Below are positions 18,412-26,603 of a stretch of 64,000 nt of DNA, piece by piece. The translations under genes were made by a program, and so were the position numbers. Within the stretch, counting starts at the first letter, position 1, and the number at the start of each line of letters is the position of its first letter. Under the pieces are notes generated by a model. It ran no database searches, was not told the DNA's origin, and saw only the letters and a list, made by a program, of their open reading frames with translations. The stretch is taken from the NCBI RefSeq assembly GCF_007625075.1, contig NZ_QMIE01000012.1, positions 1 to 64,000 on the forward strand, read 5' to 3'. The stretch is from Oceanidesulfovibrio indonesiensis. GTDB taxonomy: Bacteria > Desulfobacterota > Desulfovibrionia > Desulfovibrionales > Desulfovibrionaceae.

Positions 18412-19161
18412 ATGGCCAGCGGCGATTCGAGCCAGGTCCAGTGTCGTCTTCTGGATCTGCCGACACGCGGCTACTTCTGGGAGCGCTTTCCGCAGCCTCA
18501 TGCCGGCGTGGACGAGGTGGGGCGGGGCTGTCTTTCAGGCCCCGTCGTAGCCGCAGCCGTCATCCTGCCGCCCGAGCTCAAGGCTTACAAGCCTCGGCAG
18601 GGCAGCGCCTCGGCTGCGGCGCGGAAGCGGGCCCGGCGCGAGTTCGGCTTGCCCGGCCTGAATGGCCTGGCCGATTCCAAGCTCCTGGACGCGGAAAAGC
18701 GCGCGGATCTTGCGGTTCGCATCAAAAGATGCTGCCTCTCCTGGGCTGTGGGGGTCTGCTGGCCGCGCGAGATCGAGCGCATCAACATCCATCAGGCAAG
18801 CCTTGTCGCCATGGCGCGGGCTCTGGGGAAACTGCGCACAACTCCAGCCTTCGTCGCCGTGGACGGCGTGCATCCAGTGCCCGTGAGCACGCCCCAGCAG
18901 GCCTTCGTGGATGGCGATGCCCTCATTCCCTCCATTGCCGCAGCGTCCATCCTGGCCAAGACGGCGCGCGACCGCATGATGGTCGCCCTGGACAAACGCT
19001 TTCCCGGCTATGGTTTCGCCAACCACAAGGGCTACGCCACGGATGAGCACCGCGAGGCCATCCGCCGGCTTGGCGCGTGCGTCATGCACCGCCGCAGCTT
19101 CAAAGGGGTGGACGACGCCTACCGAACGGAGCGCGAATCCCTGTGGCTGCCAGACATCTGA
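18412..19161 (+). CDS. rnhB: Ribonuclease HII
   Basis: 249 residues. It removes ribonucleotides misincorporated in DNA. The active-site motif VDEVGRGCLSGPVV (Asp/Glu near 33-34), the VDGVHPVP segment and SIAAASILAKTARDRMM (about 175-190) are visible. An insert at about 55-75 (QGSASAAARKRARREFG) is longer than in E. coli RNase HII. It lies 9 bases after rplS and overlaps the yraN start. Confidence 0.94.
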   Translation: MASGDSSQVQCRLLDLPTRGYFWERFPQPHAGVDEVGRGCLSGPVVAAAVILPPELKAYKPRQGSASAAARKRARREFGLPGLNGLADSKLLDAEKRADLAVRIKRCCLSWAVGVCWPREIERINIHQASLVAMARALGKLRTTPAFVAVDGVHPVPVSTPQQAFVDGDALIPSIAAASILAKTARDRMMVALDKRFPGYGFANHKGYATDEHREAIRRLGACVMHRRSFKGVDDAYRTERESLWLPDI

Positions 19162-19547
19162 AGCGCGGCGCCCGCGGCGAAGATGCAGCCGCAAAACACC
19201 TCGCCGGCAAGGGGTATGCCGTCAAGGCGCGCAACTGGCGACACGCCCAGCTCGAACTGGACATCGTCTGCGAAGACCGCGGCACGCTCGTCTTCGTGGA
19301 GGTGAAAACCCGCGACGCCGCAGGCATGGCCGCTCCGGCCGATGGTTTGACCCCGGCCAAACAGGAACGCCTCTGTCGCGCCGCGGCGGCGTATCTTTCC
19401 GAACACGGTTTGTGGGAGATGCCCTGCCGGTTCGACCTCGTGGCGGTAACGGCCGCGGAAGACGGTTTTGAAGTGGAGCACGTAAACGATGCATTCCAAT
19501 GGTCCCCGTCTCTTCGTGGTGGCAACGCCGCTTGGCAACCTTGGTGA
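19143..19547 (+). CDS. yraN: UPF0102/YraN family nuclease-fold protein
   Basis: 134 residues with the restriction-endonuclease-like core of YraN: RGARGEDAAAKHLAGKGY, then ELDIVCEDRGTLVFVEVKTR with the D-ExK type site. The family's activity is not well established. The start used is GTG 19143, which overlaps the last 19 bases of rnhB and gives a family-like N-terminus; an ATG at 19077 would extend it with an unlike sequence. It overlaps rsmI by 59 bases. Confidence 0.85.
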   Translation: MAARHLKRGARGEDAAAKHLAGKGYAVKARNWRHAQLELDIVCEDRGTLVFVEVKTRDAAGMAAPADGLTPAKQERLCRAAAAYLSEHGLWEMPCRFDLVAVTAAEDGFEVEHVNDAFQWSPSLRGGNAAWQPW

Positions 19548-20316
19548 CATCTCGCCGCGCGCCCGGGAAACACTCGCGGCGGCCGATCTCGTCCTCGCGG
19601 AGGACACCCGCCGCGCCGGACTGCTCTTCAAACACCTGGGGCTCGACGCCCCGTCCTTCCTGAGTCTCCACGAGCACAACGAAACTGCACGCATTCCCGA
19701 GGTGCTCGCGCGCCTGGAGGAAGGGCAGACCATCGCTCTGGTCTCGGACGCCGGCACGCCGCTCATCGCCGACCCCGGATACAGACTGGTGCGCGCCTGC
19801 CGTGAGGCAGGGCATCAAGTCAGCCCCGTTCCCGGCCCTTCGGCGGTTGCCGCGGCGCTCAGCGCTTCGGGACTGCCGCCGTATCCGTTCGTGTTTCTGG
19901 GTTTTCTGCCGCGCTCCAGCGGAGAGCGCCGCCGCACCCTGGAGCCGTATGCCGGGCTCAAGGCGACTCTTGTATTCTTCGAGCGCCTCTCCAGGCTGCC
20001 GGCTGCTCTGGAGGACGCGCACGCCGTGCTGGGAAAGCGCGAGGGGTGCGTGGCTCGGGAATTGACCAAGCTCCATGAGGAGTTTATTGTTTTCGATCTT
20101 GGAGATAGGAGCGTTTTCGAGGGGCCGCTGAAAGGCGAGGCAACAGTGCTCATAGGTCCCCCGGATGTCCGTGACGCCTCCGCCGAAGAGGTGGACGCAA
20201 TCATAGATGAGGAGCGTGCAATGGGCGGCGGCACCAAGGAATTGGCGCGCCGGGTTCACGCTCGCGTCGAGGGTTGGACGGTCAAGGAGATATATGAGCG
20301 CATCGGCCGGCGGTGA
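19489..20316 (+). CDS. rsmI: 16S rRNA 2'-O-methyltransferase RsmI (C1402)
   Basis: 275 residues. The tetrapyrrole-methylase fold is recognisable from VATPLGNLGDISPRA, LAEDTRRAG, LVSDAGTPLIADPGYRLV and VPGPSAVAAALSASG. The small C-terminal domain holds KELARRVHARVEGWTVKEIYE. It methylates the ribose of C1402 in the decoding centre. It starts inside yraN and is followed by a PTS gene whose start overlaps its own end. Confidence 0.95.
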   Translation: MHSNGPRLFVVATPLGNLGDISPRARETLAAADLVLAEDTRRAGLLFKHLGLDAPSFLSLHEHNETARIPEVLARLEEGQTIALVSDAGTPLIADPGYRLVRACREAGHQVSPVPGPSAVAAALSASGLPPYPFVFLGFLPRSSGERRRTLEPYAGLKATLVFFERLSRLPAALEDAHAVLGKREGCVARELTKLHEEFIVFDLGDRSVFEGPLKGEATVLIGPPDVRDASAEEVDAIIDEERAMGGGTKELARRVHARVEGWTVKEIYERIGRR

Positions 20317-21079
20317 GAAGCAACTGATCGGACATGCCCGGCCGCTGATGGCCAGTTTCCTGCGGACGTATCTCGTGGGAGCGGCCTTCAACACCCGCGG
20401 CATGCAGAACGTGGGACTCGTCTTCGCCATGGAGCCTGGGCTGGAGGCGATCTATCCCGATCCGGAGAAGCGCGAAGCCGCCAGGCGCCGGTACCTGAGC
20501 CACTACAACACGCATTTGTTCTGGACGCCGCTTCTGGTGGGCGTCTTTCTGTCGCTGGAGGACAAGATATCCCGGGGGTTGTTTCCTCCGAGCGTTCTCG
20601 AGTCCGTGAAGGACACCACGGTCTACACGCTTTCCGCCATCGGCGATTCGGTGCTTTCCGGCAGCCTGCTTGTCTTCTGGTCGCTCTCCACGGCAGTGCT
20701 CGTGGCAGCCGGGGCAGGCTGGGCCGCCCTGGCGTGGGGTGCGTTGTGGTTCACGGCATTGCAGCTGTTTAAGCTGACCACCTTCCTGATGGGGTATAAG
20801 GAAGGGTTGCGGCTCATCTCCAGACTGCGCCAGTGGAATCTCATCAACTGGGGCCGCCGGCTCAAGGTGATCAATGCGTTCGTGCTCACTCTGCTTCTGT
20901 ACCAGCTCTGGCCTGCGGACAAGAATCCGGCCCAATGGCTTGCCGGGGCTCTGGCGCTGGTGCTGTTCTCCTGGCTGGTGAGCCGGCGGCACGTCTCCCG
21001 CGAGCTTCTGATTCTGCTGCTGCTCGTGGTCTGGTGGTGCACGCCGTGGCTGCAGAAGACGCTCGGGTCGATGTTTTGA
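20294..21079 (+). CDS. PTS mannose/fructose/sorbose-family IID component
   Basis: 261 residues. The N-terminal block ASFLRTYLVGAAFNTRGMQNVGLVFAM and HYNTHLFWTPLLVGVFLSLED identify the mannose-family IID membrane subunit; membrane segments follow at about 140-185 and 215-255. IID normally works with IIC in the membrane and with IIA/IIB in the cytosol, none of which is in this window. The ATG overlaps the rsmI end by 23 bases and has AAGGAG before it. Either the remaining subunits are encoded elsewhere or the system is mainly regulatory. Confidence 0.88.
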   Translation: MSASAGGEKQLIGHARPLMASFLRTYLVGAAFNTRGMQNVGLVFAMEPGLEAIYPDPEKREAARRRYLSHYNTHLFWTPLLVGVFLSLEDKISRGLFPPSVLESVKDTTVYTLSAIGDSVLSGSLLVFWSLSTAVLVAAGAGWAALAWGALWFTALQLFKLTTFLMGYKEGLRLISRLRQWNLINWGRRLKVINAFVLTLLLYQLWPADKNPAQWLAGALALVLFSWLVSRRHVSRELLILLLLVVWWCTPWLQKTLGSMF

Positions 21080-21130
21080 GGAGACGCGCACCGCGCGTCA
21101 TGCGATATGAATGGACAAGGTGACGGCCTG

Positions 21131-21454
21131 ATGGCCGAGAGGGAAGACCACATGGGAAACGCCGAAAGCGGCGCAATGACCACGACAGCCCGCGCGGAGG
21201 TTCGCGTTCTGAACGAGCAGGGCCTGCACGCACGGCCTGCCGCCAAGCTCGCCCAGGAAGCGCAGAAGTACGGCTGCGAGGTGTTCCTCGTTGCCGGCGA
21301 GGAGCGGGTGGACGCGAAAAGCGTGGTCGATATACTCACCCTGGCAGCGAGCAAGGGGACGGAACTTGTGCTGGAGGTTTCGGGCGAAGGCGCCGACAAG
21401 GCGGCCCATCGTCTGGCAGAGTTCTTCCGCAACCGTTTCGAGGACAAAGCCTAG
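21131..21454 (+). CDS. ptsH: Phosphocarrier protein HPr
   Basis: About 107 residues. The HPr core starts RVLNEQGLHARPAAKLA with the phosphorylatable His in GLHARPA, followed by DAKSVVDILTLAASKG, with a Ser at the regulatory position. It passes phosphate from enzyme I to IIA proteins. Three in-frame ATGs (21131, 21152, 21176) are possible; 21131 has AAGGTG and 21152 has GAGAGGG upstream. All leave an N-terminal extension relative to the usual 85-90 residues. Confidence 0.92.
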   Translation: MAEREDHMGNAESGAMTTTARAEVRVLNEQGLHARPAAKLAQEAQKYGCEVFLVAGEERVDAKSVVDILTLAASKGTELVLEVSGEGADKAAHRLAEFFRNRFEDKA

Positions 21455-21485
21455 CCGCCAAGGCGAAGCGTCGGGAGTCAATTCG

Positions 21486-23276
21486 TTGAGCCGAGTCACT
21501 TTGCAAGGCATTCCTGTCTCCGCGGGCATCTCCGTCGGCAAGGCGTTCTTCATGAATCGCCGAAGCTTCGAGAACGTGCCGCGGCACACCGTACCCGAGT
21601 CTCTCGTGAGCGCGGAGCAGGCCCGGCTCGATCTCGCGTTTCGCAACGTGCACGATGAGCTCACCCAGGCGCGGGACAAAATCCCCACGGAACTTGCCGA
21701 CCACGGCACCATCATCGATTCCCACATCATGATCAGCCGTGATCCCAAGCTCCTTGCCCGGTCCAAGGAGATAGTGCGGGACACGAACATCACCGCGGAA
21801 TGGGCCCTTGAAAAGGCCGTGCGCGAGGTGGAACGGAAGTTCGAGGCCATTGACGACCTTTACCTGCGCGAGCGCATATCGGACATCCGGCTCGTGGCGC
21901 AGCGGATCATCAAGAAACTGCTCGGCCAGCACCACGAAGAAGAAGTGGTGGGCGTCTCAAACCGTGTGGTGCTCATGGCCCACGATCTCACCCCGGCGGA
22001 CACCATCGGCCTGGACATCTCAAAGATCATGTCCCTGGCCACGGTGGAGGGCGGCAAGACTTCGCACACGGGAATTCTTGCGCGTTCCTTGCAGATTCCC
22101 GCCATGGTCGGCGTCACGGACCTTGAAAAGTACGTCAACGACGGCGACCTGGTGATCATAGACGGGCTCAAGGGCAAGTTGATCGTCAACCCCGAAGAGC
22201 ACGAACTCGAGCTCTACTCGGACCTCAAGTACCAGTTCGAGAACTATCACAAGTCAATCATACGGGAGTGTCAGCTCCCGGGCGAAACCATCGACGGCTA
22301 CCGCATCAACGTCTTCGCCAATGTCGAGTTGTTCGAGGAGCTTCCCGCCGTGCTTGAGAACGGCGCCGAGGGCGTGGGGCTATACCGCACGGAATACTCG
22401 TTCCTTTCGCGCGCCGACCTTCCTGGCGAGGATGAGTTGACGGACGAGTACGTCCAGATGGCGGAGATGCTTGCCCCGCGCAAGGTGGTGTTCCGCAGTC
22501 TGGACCTCGGGGCGGACAAGCTGGCCAAGGTCTTCGGCGATCTGCGCGAACCCAACCCGGCTCTGGGGCTGCGCGCCATCCGCTTTTCCATGCGCCACCG
22601 CGACCTGTTCCGCCAACAACTCAAGGCGGTGCTGCGGGCCAGCGTGACCGGCAACGTGGCGCTCATGTTCCCCATGATCTCCGGCATCAACGAAATACAC
22701 GAGGCCAAGGGCGTGCTCAGGGAGGCCCAGGCCGAGCTGGAAAAGGAAGGCCACGCCTACGATGCGGACATGCCCGTGGGCATCATGGTGGAACTGCCGT
22801 CCACCGTGTTCATCGCAGACGTGCTCGCCCATGAGGTGGATTTCTTCTCTGTGGGCACCAACGACCTCATCCAGTACTCTCTGGGCATAGACAGGTTGAA
22901 CCGCCACGTCTCCTATCTGTACCAGCCGCTGCACCCGGCGGTCATTCGTTCCATCAAGTACGTGGTGGATGCCGGGCACCAGGCCGGCATCGAAGTCTCG
23001 GTCTGCGGCGAGCTCGCGTCCGATCCGTATTGCGTGCCTATTCTTCTGGGCATGGGGGTGGACTCCATCTCCATCACGCCCCAGGCCATACCGGGCATCA
23101 AGCGGATCATCCGCCAGACCACCATGGAAGACTGCAAGAACCTGCTCCGGGAAGTGCAGGAGCTGTTCCAGGTCTCGGCCATCAACCACACGGTGCGAGA
23201 CACCATTTTCCGCCGCTTCCCCGAGGAGCTGACCTTCTACGCCTCTATCCTCGACAACGAGGAACTCCCGGCGTAA
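21486..23276 (+). CDS. ptsI: PTS enzyme I (phosphoenolpyruvate-protein phosphotransferase)
   Basis: 596 residues. It takes phosphate from PEP and passes it to HPr. The phosphohistidine site GGKTSHTGILARSLQIPAMVG is near 190, the PEP-binding barrel has GVGLYRTEYSFL, LDLGADKLAK and FFSVGTNDLIQYSLGIDR, and the catalytic Cys lies in SVCGELASDP. The start chosen is TTG 21486, with GGGAG eight bases upstream and the RVTLQGIPVSAGISVGKA beginning; the first ATG (21552) would cut into the fold. Confidence 0.93.
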   Translation: MSRVTLQGIPVSAGISVGKAFFMNRRSFENVPRHTVPESLVSAEQARLDLAFRNVHDELTQARDKIPTELADHGTIIDSHIMISRDPKLLARSKEIVRDTNITAEWALEKAVREVERKFEAIDDLYLRERISDIRLVAQRIIKKLLGQHHEEEVVGVSNRVVLMAHDLTPADTIGLDISKIMSLATVEGGKTSHTGILARSLQIPAMVGVTDLEKYVNDGDLVIIDGLKGKLIVNPEEHELELYSDLKYQFENYHKSIIRECQLPGETIDGYRINVFANVELFEELPAVLENGAEGVGLYRTEYSFLSRADLPGEDELTDEYVQMAEMLAPRKVVFRSLDLGADKLAKVFGDLREPNPALGLRAIRFSMRHRDLFRQQLKAVLRASVTGNVALMFPMISGINEIHEAKGVLREAQAELEKEGHAYDADMPVGIMVELPSTVFIADVLAHEVDFFSVGTNDLIQYSLGIDRLNRHVSYLYQPLHPAVIRSIKYVVDAGHQAGIEVSVCGELASDPYCVPILLGMGVDSISITPQAIPGIKRIIRQTTMEDCKNLLREVQELFQVSAINHTVRDTIFRRFPEELTFYASILDNEELPA

Positions 23277-23315
23277 CATCCGTATTCTCAGCCGGTTCGC
23301 GCCGGCGATATCATT

Positions 23316-23786
23316 ATGGCCAAAAAAAAGAAAACAAGTCCGAACCAGATAGCCTACAACAGGCAGGCGAGGCACAACTACGAGATCCTGGAGACTTACG
23401 AGGCGGGCGTCTCGCTCCTGGGCTCGGAGGTCAAGAGCCTGCGCGGCGGGCACGTGAGCTTCAAGGACGGGTATGTGGATGTGCGCAACGGCCAGGCCTG
23501 GCTCAGGGGCGTGCACGTAGCGCCGTACGAGAACGCCGGCCCGGCGGGGTTCGGCGGCCACGATCCGGAGCGGCCCCGCAGGCTGCTGCTGCATGACTAC
23601 GAGATTGAACAGCTCGAAGCCAAGGTCTCGCAGAAGGGCCTCACCGTCATTCCGCTCAAGCTGTACTTTTCGCGCGGCAAGATCAAGCTGGAGATCGGCG
23701 TGGGCCGAGGCCTCAAACGCCACGATCAACGCCAGCAACTCAAGGATCGGGCCATCAAGCGCGAGATGGAGCGGGAACTCAGCTGA
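23316..23786 (+). CDS. smpB: SsrA-binding protein SmpB
   Basis: 156 residues. It binds tmRNA in trans-translation. NRQARHNYEILETYEAGVSLLGSEVKSLR and the C-terminal KLYFSRGKIKLEIGVGRGLKRHDQR are canonical. The basic tail that enters the decoding channel is present. tmRNA itself is not found in the window. Confidence 0.96.
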   Translation: MAKKKKTSPNQIAYNRQARHNYEILETYEAGVSLLGSEVKSLRGGHVSFKDGYVDVRNGQAWLRGVHVAPYENAGPAGFGGHDPERPRRLLLHDYEIEQLEAKVSQKGLTVIPLKLYFSRGKIKLEIGVGRGLKRHDQRQQLKDRAIKREMERELS

Positions 23787-23833
23787 TTCTCGCATGCCGG
23801 CCCCGCGAACAGCGGGCGCGCCGGTGCTCCGAC

Positions 23834-25231
23834 ATGCCGAATTCCAACGATACACGCACGCTTGCCAAGGATGAACGCCGCTTCCTCCGCGACACCTTCG
23901 GGGAGGGGGATGCGCTTTTCGACGCAGAATCCACATGCGTCTTCGGGGCCGACGCCTACCGGAACTTCGCCCCGCCCCTGGCCGTGGTCCGGCCCGCGGG
24001 CCAGGAGCAGGTGCGCGAACTCATGGCCTGGGCGCAGAAGGTGCGCATGCCCATATATGTGCGGGCGCGGGGGACCAATGTGGTGGGCTCCTGCGTGCCG
24101 CGTCCCGCCGGCGTGGTCGTGTCCACCCTGAAGATGAACCGCATCATCGACGTGGATGCCGAGGATTTCGTCGCCGTGGTGGAGCCCGGCGTGATCACCG
24201 GCGATTTGCAGAAACATATCGAGAAGCAGGGGTTGTTTTATCCGCCGGACCCGGCTTCCGTAAAAATCTCCACCATCGGCGGCAACGTGGCCACCTGCGC
24301 CGGCGGCATGCGCGCACTCAAGTACGGGGTGACCCGCGAATATGTGCTGGGCCTCACGGCCGTGCTGCCGGGCGGCGAGGCCATCCATCCCGGCGGACGC
24401 ACTCACAAGAACGTGGTGGGACTCGACCTTGTGCGGCTCCTCGTAGGCTCGGAAGGCTCCCTCGCGTTCATCTCGGACATCACCCTCAAGCTGCTGCCCA
24501 AGCCCGAGTCCACAGCCTCGCTGCTTGTGGGGTATGTACAGCTGGAACAAGCCCTCAGCGCGGCGAGAGCCATTTTCGCGGCAGGCATTCTGCCTGCGGC
24601 CATGGAGTTTATGACCCGAGAGACCCTGGCCGCCGTGGGCAAGGTGATGACAGCGCCATGGCCCGATACCACTGAGGCCGCGCTGCTCATCCGGCTGGAC
24701 GGCTCCCGCGACGCCCTGGCTGCGGACCTGAAGCGGCTGAAGAATGTGCTGGAGAAGACCGGGCCTGCGTCTCTGGACACCGGACTCGGCCCGGAGGAGG
24801 AAGAGCCGCTCTGGGAGATTCGCCGGATGATCAACCCGGCCTCATACCAGATTGCCCCGGACAAGATCTCCGACGACATTACCCTGCCGCGAGCTAAGAT
24901 CTTGGAATGCTTGGTTAAGATTCGCGAAGTCGGCCGCGGGGCCGGGCTGACGATCCTCACTTTCGGCCATCTGGGCGACGGCAACATTCACGTGAACATC
25001 ATGCACGATGCGAGCGATCCGCAGGAACGCGGCCGGGCCGTGGACGCCAAGGAGCGGGTTCTGGCGCTCACCCTGTCGCTGGGCGGCAGCCTCTCCGGCG
25101 AGCACGGCGTGGGTCTTGCCAAGGCGGCGCACGTGCACAAGCAGCTCGGCCCGGTTGAGCGCAGGCTCATGGCCGGTGTGAAGCACGCCTTCGACCCGCT
25201 CGGCATCATGAACCCCGGAAAGGGCTGGTAA
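23834..25231 (+). CDS. FAD-binding oxidase, GlcD / D-lactate dehydrogenase type
   Basis: 465 residues. The N-terminal FAD_binding_4 domain shows VRARGTNVVGSCVPRPAGVVVS, GGNVATCAGGMRALKYG and GLDLVRLLVGSEGSLAFI. The C-terminal FAD-oxidase domain ends FGHLGDGNIHVNIM and GSLSGEHGVGLAK, the GlcD/Dld-type flavin and metal site. It would oxidise a 2-hydroxy acid such as D-lactate or glycolate and pass electrons to the Fe-S protein encoded next. Lactate is a major substrate of these organisms, so D-lactate is the better guess, but the substrate is inferred. Confidence 0.85.
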   Translation: MPNSNDTRTLAKDERRFLRDTFGEGDALFDAESTCVFGADAYRNFAPPLAVVRPAGQEQVRELMAWAQKVRMPIYVRARGTNVVGSCVPRPAGVVVSTLKMNRIIDVDAEDFVAVVEPGVITGDLQKHIEKQGLFYPPDPASVKISTIGGNVATCAGGMRALKYGVTREYVLGLTAVLPGGEAIHPGGRTHKNVVGLDLVRLLVGSEGSLAFISDITLKLLPKPESTASLLVGYVQLEQALSAARAIFAAGILPAAMEFMTRETLAAVGKVMTAPWPDTTEAALLIRLDGSRDALAADLKRLKNVLEKTGPASLDTGLGPEEEEPLWEIRRMINPASYQIAPDKISDDITLPRAKILECLVKIREVGRGAGLTILTFGHLGDGNIHVNIMHDASDPQERGRAVDAKERVLALTLSLGGSLSGEHGVGLAKAAHVHKQLGPVERRLMAGVKHAFDPLGIMNPGKGW

Positions 25232-25293
25232 GTGGCCGAAGAAATTCCGTGTCGGCGTCTTTTCAAGCAGCCAAGAGTGATTAGTGACAGACG

Positions 25294-26493
25294 ATGCGCC
25301 CATTGCATGCCAGGAACGGAAGCGGGACCGGAACGGCGGTCAAGAGCTGCATCTTGTGCGGCAGATGTCTGGAAGTCTGTCCGCTCGTCTCTGCTACCGG
25401 ACGCGAGGAGCTTTCTCCCAAGGCAAAGCACACTCTGGCGCGGATGCTCAGGGAAGGGCAGGCGCAGCTTGAGGGCAGACGCGTGGCCGACCTCGCCGGG
25501 CTCTGCCTGGCTTGCGGCAGGTGCGAGAAGGCATGCCCGCAGGGGCTCTGCGCGCCGGATGCCGTGGCCGAACTCCGGGAGGCGCATCCCGATCTCAGTC
25601 AGTGGCTCTGGAAGCAGTGGATCGAGAAGGGCGGCGCGTTGTGGCCGGCCCTCGCCTGGTTATCCCGGCGTTTGCCGGACAGTGGCGAGCAGCCATCCCC
25701 CCGCTATGACGCCTTCAAGACCATGGGCTCTGGCCCGTCCGTGGCGCCGTTTCTCAAAGTGTCCAGGTTTGTGGACGCAGGCATTGGCCGCGAGGCCGTG
25801 ATCTTTCCGGGTTGCACGGCGCGTCGGTTGTATCCTGCATGGACGCGGCGGGCAAAGGAACTGCTCGCGGGGCTCGGGCTCCGGGTTGGCAACAGGATGC
25901 CGTCCTGGGCGTGCTGCGGCTGCACCCTGGGCCATGCCGGCTGCACCGAGGCCCAACGCGAAGCCCAGCTGGCCAACGTGAAGGCGTGGCGCAAGGCCGG
26001 ACGCCCGCTTGTCGTGACATTCTGCGCCACCTGCCGCTGCGGTCTGCGCTCGTATCCGGATGCCGACCTCGGCTGGGAAGAGGGCGAGGGCGAACAGTGG
26101 CGTGAAGCCGTGATCTCCCTGGCCGGTCCCATGGCGGCTGTGGAGATCGAGCATGTTTCTGAACCGCCGCCGGCCGTGTATTACCACAAACCTTGCCACG
26201 GCAGCGGACAGGCAGGTTCCGGAGCGGACGAAGCGCTGCTGCGCAGGGCGTTGGGCGAGCGCTACGCCGGCGCCACCGGCGACGTGTGCTGCGGCATGGG
26301 CGGCATCATGCAGCTCGGCGCGCCGGAGCTGTCGCGGCAGGTGGCGGATACGCTGTGGACCCGGCTTGACCCGCCGGCCGGGAGCCTGGTGCTCACAGGC
26401 TGCTCGGGCTGCGTTCTGCAACTCAAGGCCACGGCGCCCGTGGGCGTTGCCGTTGGCCACTGGCTGGAAACGTTCGCCGCGTCCGCCGGTTGA
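25294..26493 (+). CDS. Fe-S oxidoreductase, GlcF / LldE type (two 4Fe-4S sites and CCG domains)
   Basis: 399 residues. The ferredoxin-like N-terminus has CILCGRCLEVCPL and CLACGRCEKACPQ. Two CCG-type domains follow, with CCGCTLGHAGC, then CHGSG and VCCGMGGIMQLG. This is the partner protein of GlcD-type dehydrogenases that passes electrons on, probably towards the quinone pool. The ATG at 25294 has no obvious Shine-Dalgarno, and the first 15 residues (RPLHARNGSGTG...) do not look like family sequence, so the start is uncertain. Confidence 0.82.
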   Translation: MRPLHARNGSGTGTAVKSCILCGRCLEVCPLVSATGREELSPKAKHTLARMLREGQAQLEGRRVADLAGLCLACGRCEKACPQGLCAPDAVAELREAHPDLSQWLWKQWIEKGGALWPALAWLSRRLPDSGEQPSPRYDAFKTMGSGPSVAPFLKVSRFVDAGIGREAVIFPGCTARRLYPAWTRRAKELLAGLGLRVGNRMPSWACCGCTLGHAGCTEAQREAQLANVKAWRKAGRPLVVTFCATCRCGLRSYPDADLGWEEGEGEQWREAVISLAGPMAAVEIEHVSEPPPAVYYHKPCHGSGQAGSGADEALLRRALGERYAGATGDVCCGMGGIMQLGAPELSRQVADTLWTRLDPPAGSLVLTGCSGCVLQLKATAPVGVAVGHWLETFAASAG

Positions 26494-26603
26494 CATTGCA
26501 ACACATCTCGCTTTGAAATAACGAGTTACCCGAACATATCGGAATCATCGCCGTCCCGCTTCGCCACCCCGGCAGCGGCCGGCGCTCCCAAGGAGCTTCT
26601 TCC

